From: Fusobacteriaceae bacterium
GTDB taxonomy: Bacteria > Fusobacteriota > Fusobacteriia > Fusobacteriales > Fusobacteriaceae
Direction of reading: 5' to 3'
Assembly: GCA_900764925.1 (NCBI GenBank)
Contig: CAAFPW010000106.1
Coordinates: forward strand, 1-35,764
Length of the DNA stretch: 35,764 nt
Shown in pieces: positions 9,072 through 16,959 of the stretch. A program made the translations under genes and the position numbers. Under the pieces are notes generated by a model. The model saw nothing but the letters and a program-made list of their open reading frames with translations. It did no database searches and was not told the origin of the DNA. Position 1 is the first letter of the stretch. Each line of letters starts with the position of its first letter.

Positions 9072-9332
9072 ATGACACCAAGATTAGAAAAGATCTTAGA
9101 TGCTTATGATAGTTTTAATAGCACCACAAGGAAGAGATTGGTAGCTGGAAATCTATATGATTATTTTATGCAGGAGTTCAGAGGTGAGCTTGAGATGATA
9201 TATAACTCAGCCACTAAAGAGGAGATAAGAGAGGATGTAAAGGGAATGGCTGATATTATCTACAAGGAAGAGGAGAAGGAGAAGAGAGAGTTCCTTGTGG
9301 GAGTATTAGTAGATATAGTAAAGATGATGTAA
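9072..9332 (+). CDS. 86-aa protein leading the selenium operon
   Basis: A small, charged, apparently all-helical cytoplasmic protein (EKILDAYDSFNSTTRKR at residues 5-21, then Glu/Lys-rich helices). No cysteine, signal peptide or recognised domain. The ATG follows CGGAGG. It lies 26 bases upstream of selD and is the first gene after the operon promoter, so it is probably co-expressed with selenium metabolism. A role there is inference from position only. Confidence 0.6.
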   Translation: MTPRLEKILDAYDSFNSTTRKRLVAGNLYDYFMQEFRGELEMIYNSATKEEIREDVKGMADIIYKEEEKEKREFLVGVLVDIVKMM

Positions 9333-9358
9333 AATAAAAGGATAGATAGGTGAGATAG

Positions 9359-10390
9359 ATGAGTGATAAATTACATTTAGATAGATGCTCAATAGGTGGT
9401 TGAGCAAGCAAAATAGGACCAGAGGTTCTTTCAGAGATACTACATAATCTTCCGAGTGTGGAAGATAAAAATTTGATAGTAGGGTTTGAAAAATCTGATG
9501 ACGCAGCTGTATATAAGTTAACAGATGATTTAGCTATTATACAAACTTTAGATTTTTTTACACCTATGACAGATGATCCATATATTTTTGGACAGATAGC
9601 AGCAGCTAATTCACTAAGTGATGTATATGCTATGGGAGGACAACCTAAAACAGCTATGAATATAGTTTGTTTTCCACAAAAGATGGATATAAAAATATTG
9701 GGAGAAATTTTAAGAGGGGGAGCTGAAAAGGTTATGGAAGCTGGAGCTGTCCTAAGTGGTGGACACTCTATACATGACCCAGAGGTAAAATATGGTCTGT
9801 CAGTGACAGGGATAGCACACCCAGATAAAATTTTAAAAAACCATGGATGTGAGGCTGGAGATATTTTAATCTGTACAAAGAGACTTGGAACAGGGATAGT
9901 AACAACAGCTTCTAAGGCGAATCTTGCAAGTAAAGAGGCTATTGATGAATCTGTGAAACAGATGATAACTCTAAATAAATATGCTGCAGAGGTAATAGTA
10001 AATTATCCAGTTACAGCTTGTACAGATATTACAGGATTTGGATTTTTAGGACATGCCTATGAGATGGCAAAAGGTTCTGAAAAAACTTTAGTCTTTGAGG
10101 GAGATTTTATCCCATATATTTCAGAAGCTAAAGATTATGCAAAGGATTTTTTAATTACCACAGGGGGACAACAAAATAGAAATTATGTAGGTAGAGATAT
10201 TGAATTTAATAAGACTCCTCTATGGTTACAAGAGATTATGTTTGATCCACAGACATCTGGAGGATTACTTTTTTCTGTGCCAAAAGAGTGTGTAACTGCT
10301 TTGATGAAGGAGTTTCAAGAGAAAGATATAGCTGCTTATATAATAGGTTCTGTGGAAGAGAAGAGAGATAAATATATAGTAGTGAGGTAG
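9359..10390 (+). CDS. selD: Selenophosphate synthetase SelD, itself a selenoprotein (UGA-Sec at codon 15)
   Basis: 343 aa when the TGA at 9401-9403 is read as selenocysteine. SelD makes selenophosphate from selenide and ATP, the Se donor for SelA. The ATG at 9359 follows AGGTGAG; codons 1-14 encode MSDKLHLDRCSIGG, then U15, then ASKIGPEVL, in frame with the rest. This matches the G-[U/C]-x-x-K-I active-site context of the family, where residue 15 is Cys or Sec. Downstream are the ATP-binding/dimer motifs (DFFTPMTDDPY, GGHSIHDPE, TDITGFGFLGHA, FDPQTSGGLL). Automated calling would start it at 9458 and lose the active site. SelA starts 3 bases after the stop. Confidence 0.93.
9401..9440 (+). promoter_or_regulatory. 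Bacterial SECIS-like hairpin in selD
   Basis: Just after the Sec TGA, AGGACC (9415-9420) pairs with GGTTCT (9424-9429, one G-U pair) around a short AGA loop, putting the apex about 20 bases from the TGA. Position and size fit the SelB-binding SECIS of bacteria. I could not resolve a convincing lower stem. Confidence 0.6.
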
Positions 10391-10393
10391 AAT

Positions 10394-11758
10394 ATGAGTA
10401 ATCTTTTTCGTAAACTTCCTAAAATAGATATTCTTATGAAGGATGAGAGATTACAGGAGTTTAGAGAGAATTTAAGTTATAATACTTTTTATACTCTAGT
10501 AAAAAATGAGATAGATAGTTTTAGAGAGAGTATCAAAAGTGGAAAGATTGAGAACTTTGAAGTAGAAGATATTATAGAAAATATAACTAGCAAGGGAAAA
10601 TTTGCTGGAAATAATAGATTAAAAAAGGTTATAAATGGAAGTGGAGTAATAATTCACACAAACCTTGGGCGTTCTGTACTAAATAAAAAGGTTGTAGAGA
10701 AGATAGTAGAGGTAGCAGAAAACTATAATAACCTAGAGTATGACTTGGAGACAGGAAAGAGAGGACATAGAAACTCCCATGTTGAAGAGCTGATCTGTAA
10801 AATAACAGGGGCAGAGGGAGCTTTAGTTGTAAATAATAATGCTGCTGCTGTAATAATATGTCTAAATGAATTTGCCAAGGATAAAAGTTCAATTGTTTCT
10901 AGAGGTGAGCTTGTAGAGATAGGTGGTTCATTTAGAATACCTGATATTATGGAACTATCAGGTTCAAAGCTCAGAGAGGTTGGTACAACTAATAAGACTA
11001 ATTTTGCCGACTATGAGAGAGCTATTGATGAGGAGACAGCACTTATTTTAAAAGTTCATAGATCGAATTTTAAGATAATGGGATTTACTGATGAAGTAGG
11101 TAATAAAGATATAGCTAGACTTGGAAAAGAGAGAGGAATAGTTACTATGGAGGACTTAGGTAGTGGTGTTCTTGTTGACTTTTCTAAGTATGGAGTTGTA
11201 AAAGAGGCAACTGTCCAAGAGAGTATAGCTTCTGGTATAGATATAGTTACTATAAGTGGAGATAAACTTTTAGGTGGACCACAGTGTGGAATTATTTTAG
11301 CCAGTGCAGAGAATATAGCTAGACTTAAAAGAAATCAGTATTTGAGAGCTTTTAGAGTAGATAAATTAGTTTTATCTGCCCTTGAAAGTACGTTGAAATT
11401 TTACTTAGATGAAAGAGAAGCTATTCGTGAAATACCAACTCTTAGAATGATCACTGAGGATAAGAGTGAAGTGTTAAAAAGAGCTGAAAAACTTCAAGGA
11501 TTATTGAAAGAGAAGGAGATTTTTACTGAGATAATAGAGAGTAGAGCAAAAATTGGTGGTGGATCTATGCCAGAGGAAACAGTACCTAGTTACGCTCTAG
11601 TATTCAATGGAAATCCTTTAGAGTTAGAGAGATATTTCCGTACTGGAGATATAAATATAATTGGTAGAATAGCAGAGGATTCTTTTATATTGGATGTAAA
11701 AACTATAAGAGATGAAGATATGGATATTATAGTTGGAAAGGCATGTAAGAGAGTATAA
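10394..11758 (+). CDS. selA: L-seryl-tRNA(Sec) selenium transferase
   Basis: 454 aa, normal SelA length. A PLP enzyme converting Ser-tRNA(Sec) to Sec-tRNA(Sec) using selenophosphate. N-terminal domain ~1-75, then the PLP fold: NGSGVIIHTNLGRS (81-94), TGKRGHRNSHVEELI (120-134), and the PLP lysine in TISGDKLLGGPQCGI (K291). ATG 3 bases after selD. Nothing is missing, and the neighbouring selD, selB and tRNA-Sec give a full Sec-insertion set. Confidence 0.96.
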   Translation: MSNLFRKLPKIDILMKDERLQEFRENLSYNTFYTLVKNEIDSFRESIKSGKIENFEVEDIIENITSKGKFAGNNRLKKVINGSGVIIHTNLGRSVLNKKVVEKIVEVAENYNNLEYDLETGKRGHRNSHVEELICKITGAEGALVVNNNAAAVIICLNEFAKDKSSIVSRGELVEIGGSFRIPDIMELSGSKLREVGTTNKTNFADYERAIDEETALILKVHRSNFKIMGFTDEVGNKDIARLGKERGIVTMEDLGSGVLVDFSKYGVVKEATVQESIASGIDIVTISGDKLLGGPQCGIILASAENIARLKRNQYLRAFRVDKLVLSALESTLKFYLDEREAIREIPTLRMITEDKSEVLKRAEKLQGLLKEKEIFTEIIESRAKIGGGSMPEETVPSYALVFNGNPLELERYFRTGDINIIGRIAEDSFILDVKTIRDEDMDIIVGKACKRV

Positions 11759-11759
11759 A

Positions 11760-11819
11760 ATGAGAGAGATAAGAAAAAAGAGAAAGGTAATAGCTAAATA
11801 CTTAGAAGAAAGGTGGTGA
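11760..11819 (+). CDS. Possible 19-codon basic ORF between selA and the acetyltransferase
   Basis: ATG one base after the selA stop, ending at TGA 11817-11819; the peptide is very basic at its start (MREIRKKRKVIAKY). It lacks its own clear ribosome binding site but could be translated by coupling from selA. It may be a chance ORF or debris from insertion of the acetyltransferase gene. Confidence 0.2.
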   Translation: MREIRKKRKVIAKYLEERW

Positions 11820-11843
11820 TAAAAAATATAAGGAGAGAAGAGA

Positions 11844-12503
11844 ATGAAAAGTATACCAGATGCTAATGTTGTTTTTCCAAATGAGTATGGAACAACTTGT
11901 TTTTTAAAAAATATAATAAAATCTCCCAATATAATAGTTGGGGATTATACATACTATGATAATTATAATAGTTCTCCATTAGATTTTGAAAAGGAAAATG
12001 TACTTTTTAATTATTTAGAATTTGGAGATAGATTGATAATAGGAAAATTCTGTGCTATCGCTTCAGGAGTAAAATTCATAATGGGGAGTGCTAATCATAG
12101 AATTAATAGTGTGACAACCTATCCATTTAACGTTTTTGGTGGAGCATGGCAGGAGGTTACAAAACCACATCTTTCAGAACTTCCATATAAAGGAGATACA
12201 ATTATAGGGAATGATGTGTGGATAGGTAGAGAGAGTATAATAATGCCTGGAGTAAAAATAGGAGATGGAGCAATTATTGCAGCTTATTCAGTAGTAACTA
12301 AAGATGTAGAGTCATATAGTTTAGTTGGAGGAAATCCAGCTAAATTTATAAAATATAGATTTGATAGAGAATTGATTGATTTGCTACTTAAATTCAAATG
12401 GTGGGATTTAGAAAGTAACCAGTTAGCTGAAGTAATACCACTACTTTGTAATTCAGATTTAGAGTTTGTAAAAGAAAAAATAAGAGAGTATATAGAAAAA
12501 TAG
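11844..12503 (+). CDS. CatB/Vat-type hexapeptide O-acetyltransferase
   Basis: 219 aa. Left-handed beta-helix repeats (IIGNDVWIGRESIIMPGVKI, then GDGAIIAAYSVVTKDV) form the body; MGSANHRINSVTTYPF carries the catalytic His (H85), and YSLVGGNPAKFIKYRF is the usual end of the helix. Family members use acetyl-CoA to acetylate chloramphenicol, streptogramins or other hydroxyl compounds. The ATG follows AAGGAGAG. It sits between selA and selB, where no Sec-pathway step needs an acetyltransferase, so it looks like an insertion into the operon. Drug resistance cannot be inferred from sequence alone. Confidence 0.88.
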   Translation: MKSIPDANVVFPNEYGTTCFLKNIIKSPNIIVGDYTYYDNYNSSPLDFEKENVLFNYLEFGDRLIIGKFCAIASGVKFIMGSANHRINSVTTYPFNVFGGAWQEVTKPHLSELPYKGDTIIGNDVWIGRESIIMPGVKIGDGAIIAAYSVVTKDVESYSLVGGNPAKFIKYRFDRELIDLLLKFKWWDLESNQLAEVIPLLCNSDLEFVKEKIREYIEK

Positions 12504-12520
12504 AAGAGGAGGTGAGAGGA

Positions 12521-14380
12521 GTGAGAGACTTAGTTGTTGGAATGGCTGGACATATAGATCATGGGAAGACCACAGTTGTAAAATATCTGACAGGAGTAGA
12601 CACCGACACACTTCCAGAAGAAAAATCAAGAGGAATGACAATAAATTTGGGATTTACTCAGATAAAGTTTAAGAATGGTAGTAAGGTAGGACTTGTAGAT
12701 GTACCTGGACATGAAAAGTTTATAAAAAATATGAGTGCTGGGGTTTCAGGAGTGGACTATTTACTTTTAGTAGTAGCCTGTGATGATGGGATAATGCCAC
12801 AGACTGAGGAACATTTTAGAATAGCTGAGCTGTTTGGAGTAAAGAGAGGAATGATACTCCTAACCAAAAGAGACTTGGTGAGTGATGAGAGATTTGAAGA
12901 GGTAAAACTTCAATGTAGAGAGTATTTTTCCAAAAGTTTTTTATCTGACTCTCCTCTTCTCTCCCTTTCCATAAAAAATCCACAAGGCTATGAGGTTTTG
13001 AAAGATACTCTTCAAAAAGAACTTGAAAAGATAGAGGTAGAGAAAAAAGAGAGAGTATTTAGAATGGATATAGATAGAGTTTTTTCTGTAAAGGGTTTTG
13101 GTTGTGTAGTAACAGGAACAATAAAATCTGGAAGTGTAAAGACAAATGATACTCTAACCATATATCCACAAAATATAGATGTAAGAGTGAAAGGGATAGA
13201 ATCTCATGGTGAGAAGAGAGAGCAATTAACAGCTGGAAATAGATGTGCTATAAATATCACTGGAGTGGATAGTGATGATATAGAGAGAGGAAATATAATA
13301 GCGAAATCCCTTCTTATAGGAGATAGGATTGATTGTAAATTAACTCTTTTAGAAAGCTCTCCTAAACTGAAAAATAATCAGAGAGTAAGATTGAATATTG
13401 GAACTGATGAAGTGATAGGTAGAGTTAGGATATATGAGAAAAACTATATTTTAGGTGGAGAGTCAGCCTTTGTTCAGTTGCAACTAGAGGAGAGAATAGG
13501 AGCTAATTTAGGAGATAGAGGAATAGTTAGAAATTATTCTCCACTTATGGCTCTAGGTGGAATACAAGTATTATTTCTACCTTTTGAAGAGACCAATAGA
13601 AAAGATATTTCCCATATAGAGTTTTTAAAAATCTTATCTGAAGATAGTTTAGATAAAAAGATAGAGGAACTTATAAAGAAAAGAGTAACAGTAAAAGATA
13701 TAGTTACCCTTTTAGGAGAGGATATCCCATTGGATAAGTTTTTAAAAGAGGAAAAAATATATCCATTAGATAAAAATTATATTCATCAAGAGAGTGTAAA
13801 AGAGATTTTAAAAAATATAGTTGAGTTTTTAAATGGGTTCCATCAAGAGAATAGTTTGGAAAAGGGAGTATTAAAATCTAAACTGAAAGAGCTATTTTTT
13901 AAAGAATTTACAATCAAGGAGTACAACGAGTTTTTAGCTCTTGAACCTGTAAAAGAGAAAATAAAAGTTTTAGATGAGTATGTTGCTTTATCAGAGTTTA
14001 AAATAAAACTAAATAGAGATGAGAAAGAGATGAAGGAGATTATCTTTTCCTATTATAAAAAACAGAAGTTTCAGCTTTTTCCATACTCATACTATTATGA
14101 ACTTACAGAAAATAAACCTCTTTTTGAAAAGGTTCATAGGTATATGGTTGAAGATGGTTTTATTGAGTATATTGAAAAGGAAAAATACATTCTCAAAGGT
14201 TTTTTAAAAGAGAGTATAAAAATTGTAACTGAGTATCTTGAAAAGAATGGTAAAATTACTGTAAAAGAAGCAAGAGAACTATTGAACAATGAAAGAGATA
14301 GTGCTATACTTATTTTAAGGAAGTTAGATAGTTTAAAAATAACAAAAAACTTAGATGGAATAAGAGTGTTATATAAATAG
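12521..14380 (+). CDS. selB: Selenocysteine-specific elongation factor SelB
   Basis: 619 aa. A GTPase delivering Sec-tRNA(Sec) to UGA on ribosomes bearing a SECIS mRNA. Residues 10-17 GHIDHGKT (G1), RGMTINLGF (G2/switch), DVPGHEKF (G3) and TKRDL (G4), then EF-Tu-like domains 2-3, then a C-terminal ~250-residue winged-helix domain 4 for SECIS binding. GTG at 12521 is preferred over the GTG at 12512 because GAGGAGG (12506-12512) gives an 8-base spacing and the protein then begins right at the G domain. It follows the acetyltransferase by 17 bases. Confidence 0.95.
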   Translation: MRDLVVGMAGHIDHGKTTVVKYLTGVDTDTLPEEKSRGMTINLGFTQIKFKNGSKVGLVDVPGHEKFIKNMSAGVSGVDYLLLVVACDDGIMPQTEEHFRIAELFGVKRGMILLTKRDLVSDERFEEVKLQCREYFSKSFLSDSPLLSLSIKNPQGYEVLKDTLQKELEKIEVEKKERVFRMDIDRVFSVKGFGCVVTGTIKSGSVKTNDTLTIYPQNIDVRVKGIESHGEKREQLTAGNRCAINITGVDSDDIERGNIIAKSLLIGDRIDCKLTLLESSPKLKNNQRVRLNIGTDEVIGRVRIYEKNYILGGESAFVQLQLEERIGANLGDRGIVRNYSPLMALGGIQVLFLPFEETNRKDISHIEFLKILSEDSLDKKIEELIKKRVTVKDIVTLLGEDIPLDKFLKEEKIYPLDKNYIHQESVKEILKNIVEFLNGFHQENSLEKGVLKSKLKELFFKEFTIKEYNEFLALEPVKEKIKVLDEYVALSEFKIKLNRDEKEMKEIIFSYYKKQKFQLFPYSYYYELTENKPLFEKVHRYMVEDGFIEYIEKEKYILKGFLKESIKIVTEYLEKNGKITVKEARELLNNERDSAILILRKLDSLKITKNLDGIRVLYK

Positions 14381-14389
14381 GAGGTAAGT

Positions 14390-14965
14390 ATGATAAAAGT
14401 AGATGCTATTGGACAAGTGTGTCCTGTACCAATTATAATGACAAAAAATGCTTTAAAGGATATAGAGGAAGGACAGGTTGAGGTATCTGTTGATAATAGA
14501 ATATCTCTTGAAAACTTAGAGAAGATGTCAAGAGAGATGGGATATGATTACAGTGTAGAAGAGAGTGGAGAGATATTTAAAATTGTAATCAACAAGATGA
14601 GAGAGAGCCTTGACTCAAAAGATGATGAGGAAAATACAGTTGTTGTAATTGACTCATTACATATGGGAAAAGGGGATGAAGAGTTGGGTAAGATACTTAT
14701 GAAAGGTTTTATCTATACTTTATCTGAGATGGAAGTTTTACCTAAGACTATACTTTTTTACAATGAGGGAGTAAAATTAGCAATAGAGGGAGCTGAAAGT
14801 TTACAGGATTTAAAAACTCTTGAAAAAAGAGGTGTAGAGATACTATCTTGTGGAACTTGTTTGAATTTCTATGGAATAACAGACCAATTAAGAGTTGGAG
14901 AGGTAACTAATATGTATACTATTGTAGAGAGACAGATGAAGGCTACAAGGGTGGTAAAACCATAA
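14390..14965 (+). CDS. yedF: Selenium-metabolism sulfurtransferase-like YedF
   Basis: 191 aa. N-terminal TusA-like domain with the CPxP motif (C11-P-V-P14), then a DsrE-like C-terminal domain with a CGTC motif (SCGTCLNFYG near residue 153). This two-domain form is the selenium-metabolism YedF, found beside selenium genes and proposed to handle Se or S. RBS GGAGG, 9 bases after selB; its stop overlaps the next start (TAATG). Confidence 0.9.
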   Translation: MIKVDAIGQVCPVPIIMTKNALKDIEEGQVEVSVDNRISLENLEKMSREMGYDYSVEESGEIFKIVINKMRESLDSKDDEENTVVVIDSLHMGKGDEELGKILMKGFIYTLSEMEVLPKTILFYNEGVKLAIEGAESLQDLKTLEKRGVEILSCGTCLNFYGITDQLRVGEVTNMYTIVERQMKATRVVKP

Positions 14966-15225
14966 TGAAAAGTGAAAAATTTTTATTGTTAGTATCAGAT
15001 TCTACTCATTTTGTTATGCAATTAGAAAAACTCTTGCAAAATTATGAAATATGTTGTAGAATAATACCGTTGCCTAGTGAAGTAAGTGCTGGGTGTGGTC
15101 TTTCTATAAAAGTAGAACTAGAAGATAGTCAAAAAGTTGATGAGATAATTCAAAAAGAAGCTATCAAAGTTGAGAAATATATAGTCGAGAAAGTTGGGCT
15201 AAAAAAGAGAGTAGAAAAGATCTAA
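14965..15225 (+). CDS. DUF3343 putative Se/S carrier protein
   Basis: 86 aa, ferredoxin-like fold expected. It resembles DUF3343 (putative Se/S carrier-like family): a hydrophobic strand start (KFLLLVSDSTHFVMQLE) and SAGCGLSIKVE with C44, plus a CC pair at 30-31. The start codon overlaps the yedF stop, so translation is coupled. Its co-occurrence with yedF and the Sec machinery supports a role in selenium or sulfur delivery, which is inference. Confidence 0.82.
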   Translation: MKSEKFLLLVSDSTHFVMQLEKLLQNYEICCRIIPLPSEVSAGCGLSIKVELEDSQKVDEIIQKEAIKVEKYIVEKVGLKKRVEKI

Positions 15226-15232
15226 ATAAAAT

Positions 15233-15325
15233 GGAAGCGGGAGAAAACTGGTGTTTTCAGCAGTCTTCAAAACTGTCGGGTGGCTTATGGTCATTGGTAG
15301 GTTCGATTCCTACACGCTTCCGCCA
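15233..15325 (+). tRNA. selC: tRNA-Sec (UCA)
   Basis: 93 nt including encoded CCA. The acceptor GGAAGCG (15233-15239) pairs with CGCTTCC (15315-15321), with a G discriminator and CCA. Anticodon TCA lies at 15267-15269 in a 7-base loop on stem GCAGT/ACTGT. It has a long D arm, an extended variable arm and T arm GTAGG-TTCGATT-CCTAC. It begins only 7 bases after the DUF3343 stop and precedes a terminator, so it is probably cut from the sel operon mRNA. Confidence 0.96.
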
Positions 15326-15341
15326 AATATATAAAATATAT

Positions 15342-15388
15342 ACTACACTTAAAATCTTAGATAATTAAGATAGAGAGTGTAGTTTTTT
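15342..15388 (+). terminator. Terminator of the selenium operon
   Basis: ACTACACT pairs with AGTGTAGT at 15375-15383, followed by T6, 17 bases past the tRNA-Sec CCA. It closes the operon. Confidence 0.85.
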
Positions 15389-15419
15389 ATTTTGAAAAAG
15401 AACTATTAAAAAAATATAT

Positions 15420-15448
15420 TTTACATAAAAGAATATTTACTGTATAAT
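15420..15448 (+). promoter_or_regulatory. Promoter for lysine riboswitch 1
   Basis: TTTACA (15420-15425), 17-base spacer, TATAAT (15443-15448), directly upstream of the riboswitch. Confidence 0.75.
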
Positions 15449-15454
15449 CATACG

Positions 15455-15625
15455 AAATGGTAGAGGCGCAATTGACAAAAGTAGTATCTCTTAGTTTGGC
15501 AGGCTATGAGGAGATATGAAAGGGGAAATTGCCGAAATGGAAATCTTGCCAGGGATTTTTGTTGGTAACTCAGAGAATATCTGTTTTACTGTCATTGAGA
15601 TAATTCAATGGAGTGCTATCTGTGG
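15455..15625 (+). promoter_or_regulatory. Lysine riboswitch (L box) 1
   Basis: The conserved L-box landmarks occur in order: TAGAGGCGC, GGCAGGC, GAAAGGGGAA, TTGCCGAA, CTGTCATTGAG and GGAGTGCTATCTG. P1 forms by GGTAG (15459-15463) with CTATC (15616-15620). The following terminator can be out-competed by CTGTG of the P1 3' strand pairing with CACAG, so lysine should turn the downstream genes off. Confidence 0.93.
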
Positions 15626-15671
15626 AAAACTAACTTTTGGAGATACATCTGTATTTTTATATTGTTTTTAA

Positions 15672-15700
15672 ATCACAGTTTAGCGACTGTGATTTTTTTT
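15672..15700 (+). terminator. Riboswitch-controlled terminator 1
   Basis: ATCACAGT/ACTGTGAT hairpin followed by T8. Its 5' arm can alternatively pair with CTGTGG at the end of the aptamer, giving an antiterminator. Confidence 0.85.
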
Positions 15701-15719
15701 ATTTGCAAGGGGGAGAAAT

Positions 15720-16937
15720 ATGGATAAAAATCTTAATAAGATTTTTTTAGAAGAAGAGTTTTCAGGATTAGGTATAGGGGTAATAAAGGATGGAAAAGTT
15801 GTATTTGAAAAATGTTATGGATACAGAGAGATAGATGGAGATAGAAAAAAGGAGCTAAATGAGGAAAGTAAAATTAGGGTTGCTTCAATATCTAAATTTT
15901 TTACAGCAATAGGGTTTATGAAATTAGTGGAAGAGGGAAAAATAGATTTAGATGAGGATATCAGTAGATACCTAGGATTTGATATGTATAACCCATATTT
16001 TCCAGATAAAAAAATAACTTCTAGAATGCTCTTGAGCCATACAAGTTCTATTCAAGATAATGAAGGGGATGGAGTAAATATAGGTGTCAATGACAATATA
16101 GAAAAATTATTTGAAATAGATAAAAGTAATGGTTATTGGCAAGATAAAGAACCAGGAGAATATTTTAAATATGCTAACATAAATTTTAGCTTATTGGGAA
16201 CTATAATGGAAAAGGTAACCAATGAAAGATTTGATCTATATATGGCAAATAGAGTTTTTAAACCTTTGAATTTAACATGTACATATAATCCTAGCTCTCT
16301 AACTTTAGAAGAGGTGATGAATAAAACAACTATCTATAGAAAAAAGGATAGTGAGGGGAATTGGAGTAAAGAGGGAGAATGGACTGCACAGATAGATGAC
16401 TATAATAGAAAATTAGATAAGGATGAAGTTATAATTTACGATGCAGAAACAGATTCAGCAATTTTAACAAAAATTACTGATTACACACCAGGAATCAATG
16501 GAAATAATTATGGTCCTCAAGGACACCTAAGGGCTTCATTAAATGATCTATTAACATTGATGCAACATATTTTAAATGATGATGGGAAACTGTTAAAAAG
16601 TGAAACTTTTAAAGAGATGTTTACAAGTCAATGGAAATATGATGAGAAACTTAATAATGGAGATACATTAGGAGGTTTATTTTTAAATTATGGATTGAGC
16701 ACACAGATTTTTTGTAATCAACCAAGTGACACTCAAATTAAAAATTTAAAATTAAAAGGGCATTTGGGAGAGGCTTATGGATTTTATGGAGGATTCTTTT
16801 TTGATGAGAACATGAAAGATGGAGTTATCTATTTAATCACAGGAACTAGTGAGAGTCCAGAAGTTTCTACAAATAATGCTTTCTATGAGATAGAGGATAG
16901 AATTACAACAGAATTAGAAAAGTTTTTTAAAAAATAA
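15720..16937 (+). CDS. Beta-lactamase-fold serine hydrolase under lysine control
   Basis: 405 aa, no signal peptide, so cytoplasmic. It has the class C beta-lactamase/penicillin-binding fold: SxxK at S56-I-S-K59, the YxN motif Y151-A-N153, and GHLGEAYGFYGG in place of KTG near residue 343. Members include esterases, D-amino-acid peptidases and amidases. A cytoplasmic location makes beta-lactam resistance unlikely. ATG follows GGGGGAG, 20 bases after the riboswitch terminator, and the YfcC transporter follows at 22 bases. A peptidase or amidase releasing lysine from an imported compound would fit the control; this is inference. Confidence 0.85.
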   Translation: MDKNLNKIFLEEEFSGLGIGVIKDGKVVFEKCYGYREIDGDRKKELNEESKIRVASISKFFTAIGFMKLVEEGKIDLDEDISRYLGFDMYNPYFPDKKITSRMLLSHTSSIQDNEGDGVNIGVNDNIEKLFEIDKSNGYWQDKEPGEYFKYANINFSLLGTIMEKVTNERFDLYMANRVFKPLNLTCTYNPSSLTLEEVMNKTTIYRKKDSEGNWSKEGEWTAQIDDYNRKLDKDEVIIYDAETDSAILTKITDYTPGINGNNYGPQGHLRASLNDLLTLMQHILNDDGKLLKSETFKEMFTSQWKYDEKLNNGDTLGGLFLNYGLSTQIFCNQPSDTQIKNLKLKGHLGEAYGFYGGFFFDENMKDGVIYLITGTSESPEVSTNNAFYEIEDRITTELEKFFKK

Positions 16938-16959
16938 TATATAGGAGGATTGAATTATT

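Noticed and set aside
9458..10390. selD as a 310-aa ORF starting at 9458
   Set aside because: It omits the active-site segment; the upstream frame with Sec TGA restores the family N-terminus.
11817..11819. TGA of the 19-codon ORF as another selenocysteine codon
   Set aside because: It is followed at once by TAA in frame, so no protein would result.
15720..16937. Beta-lactam resistance enzyme
   Set aside because: No signal peptide, and lysine-controlled; the fold is shared by many peptidases and esterases.
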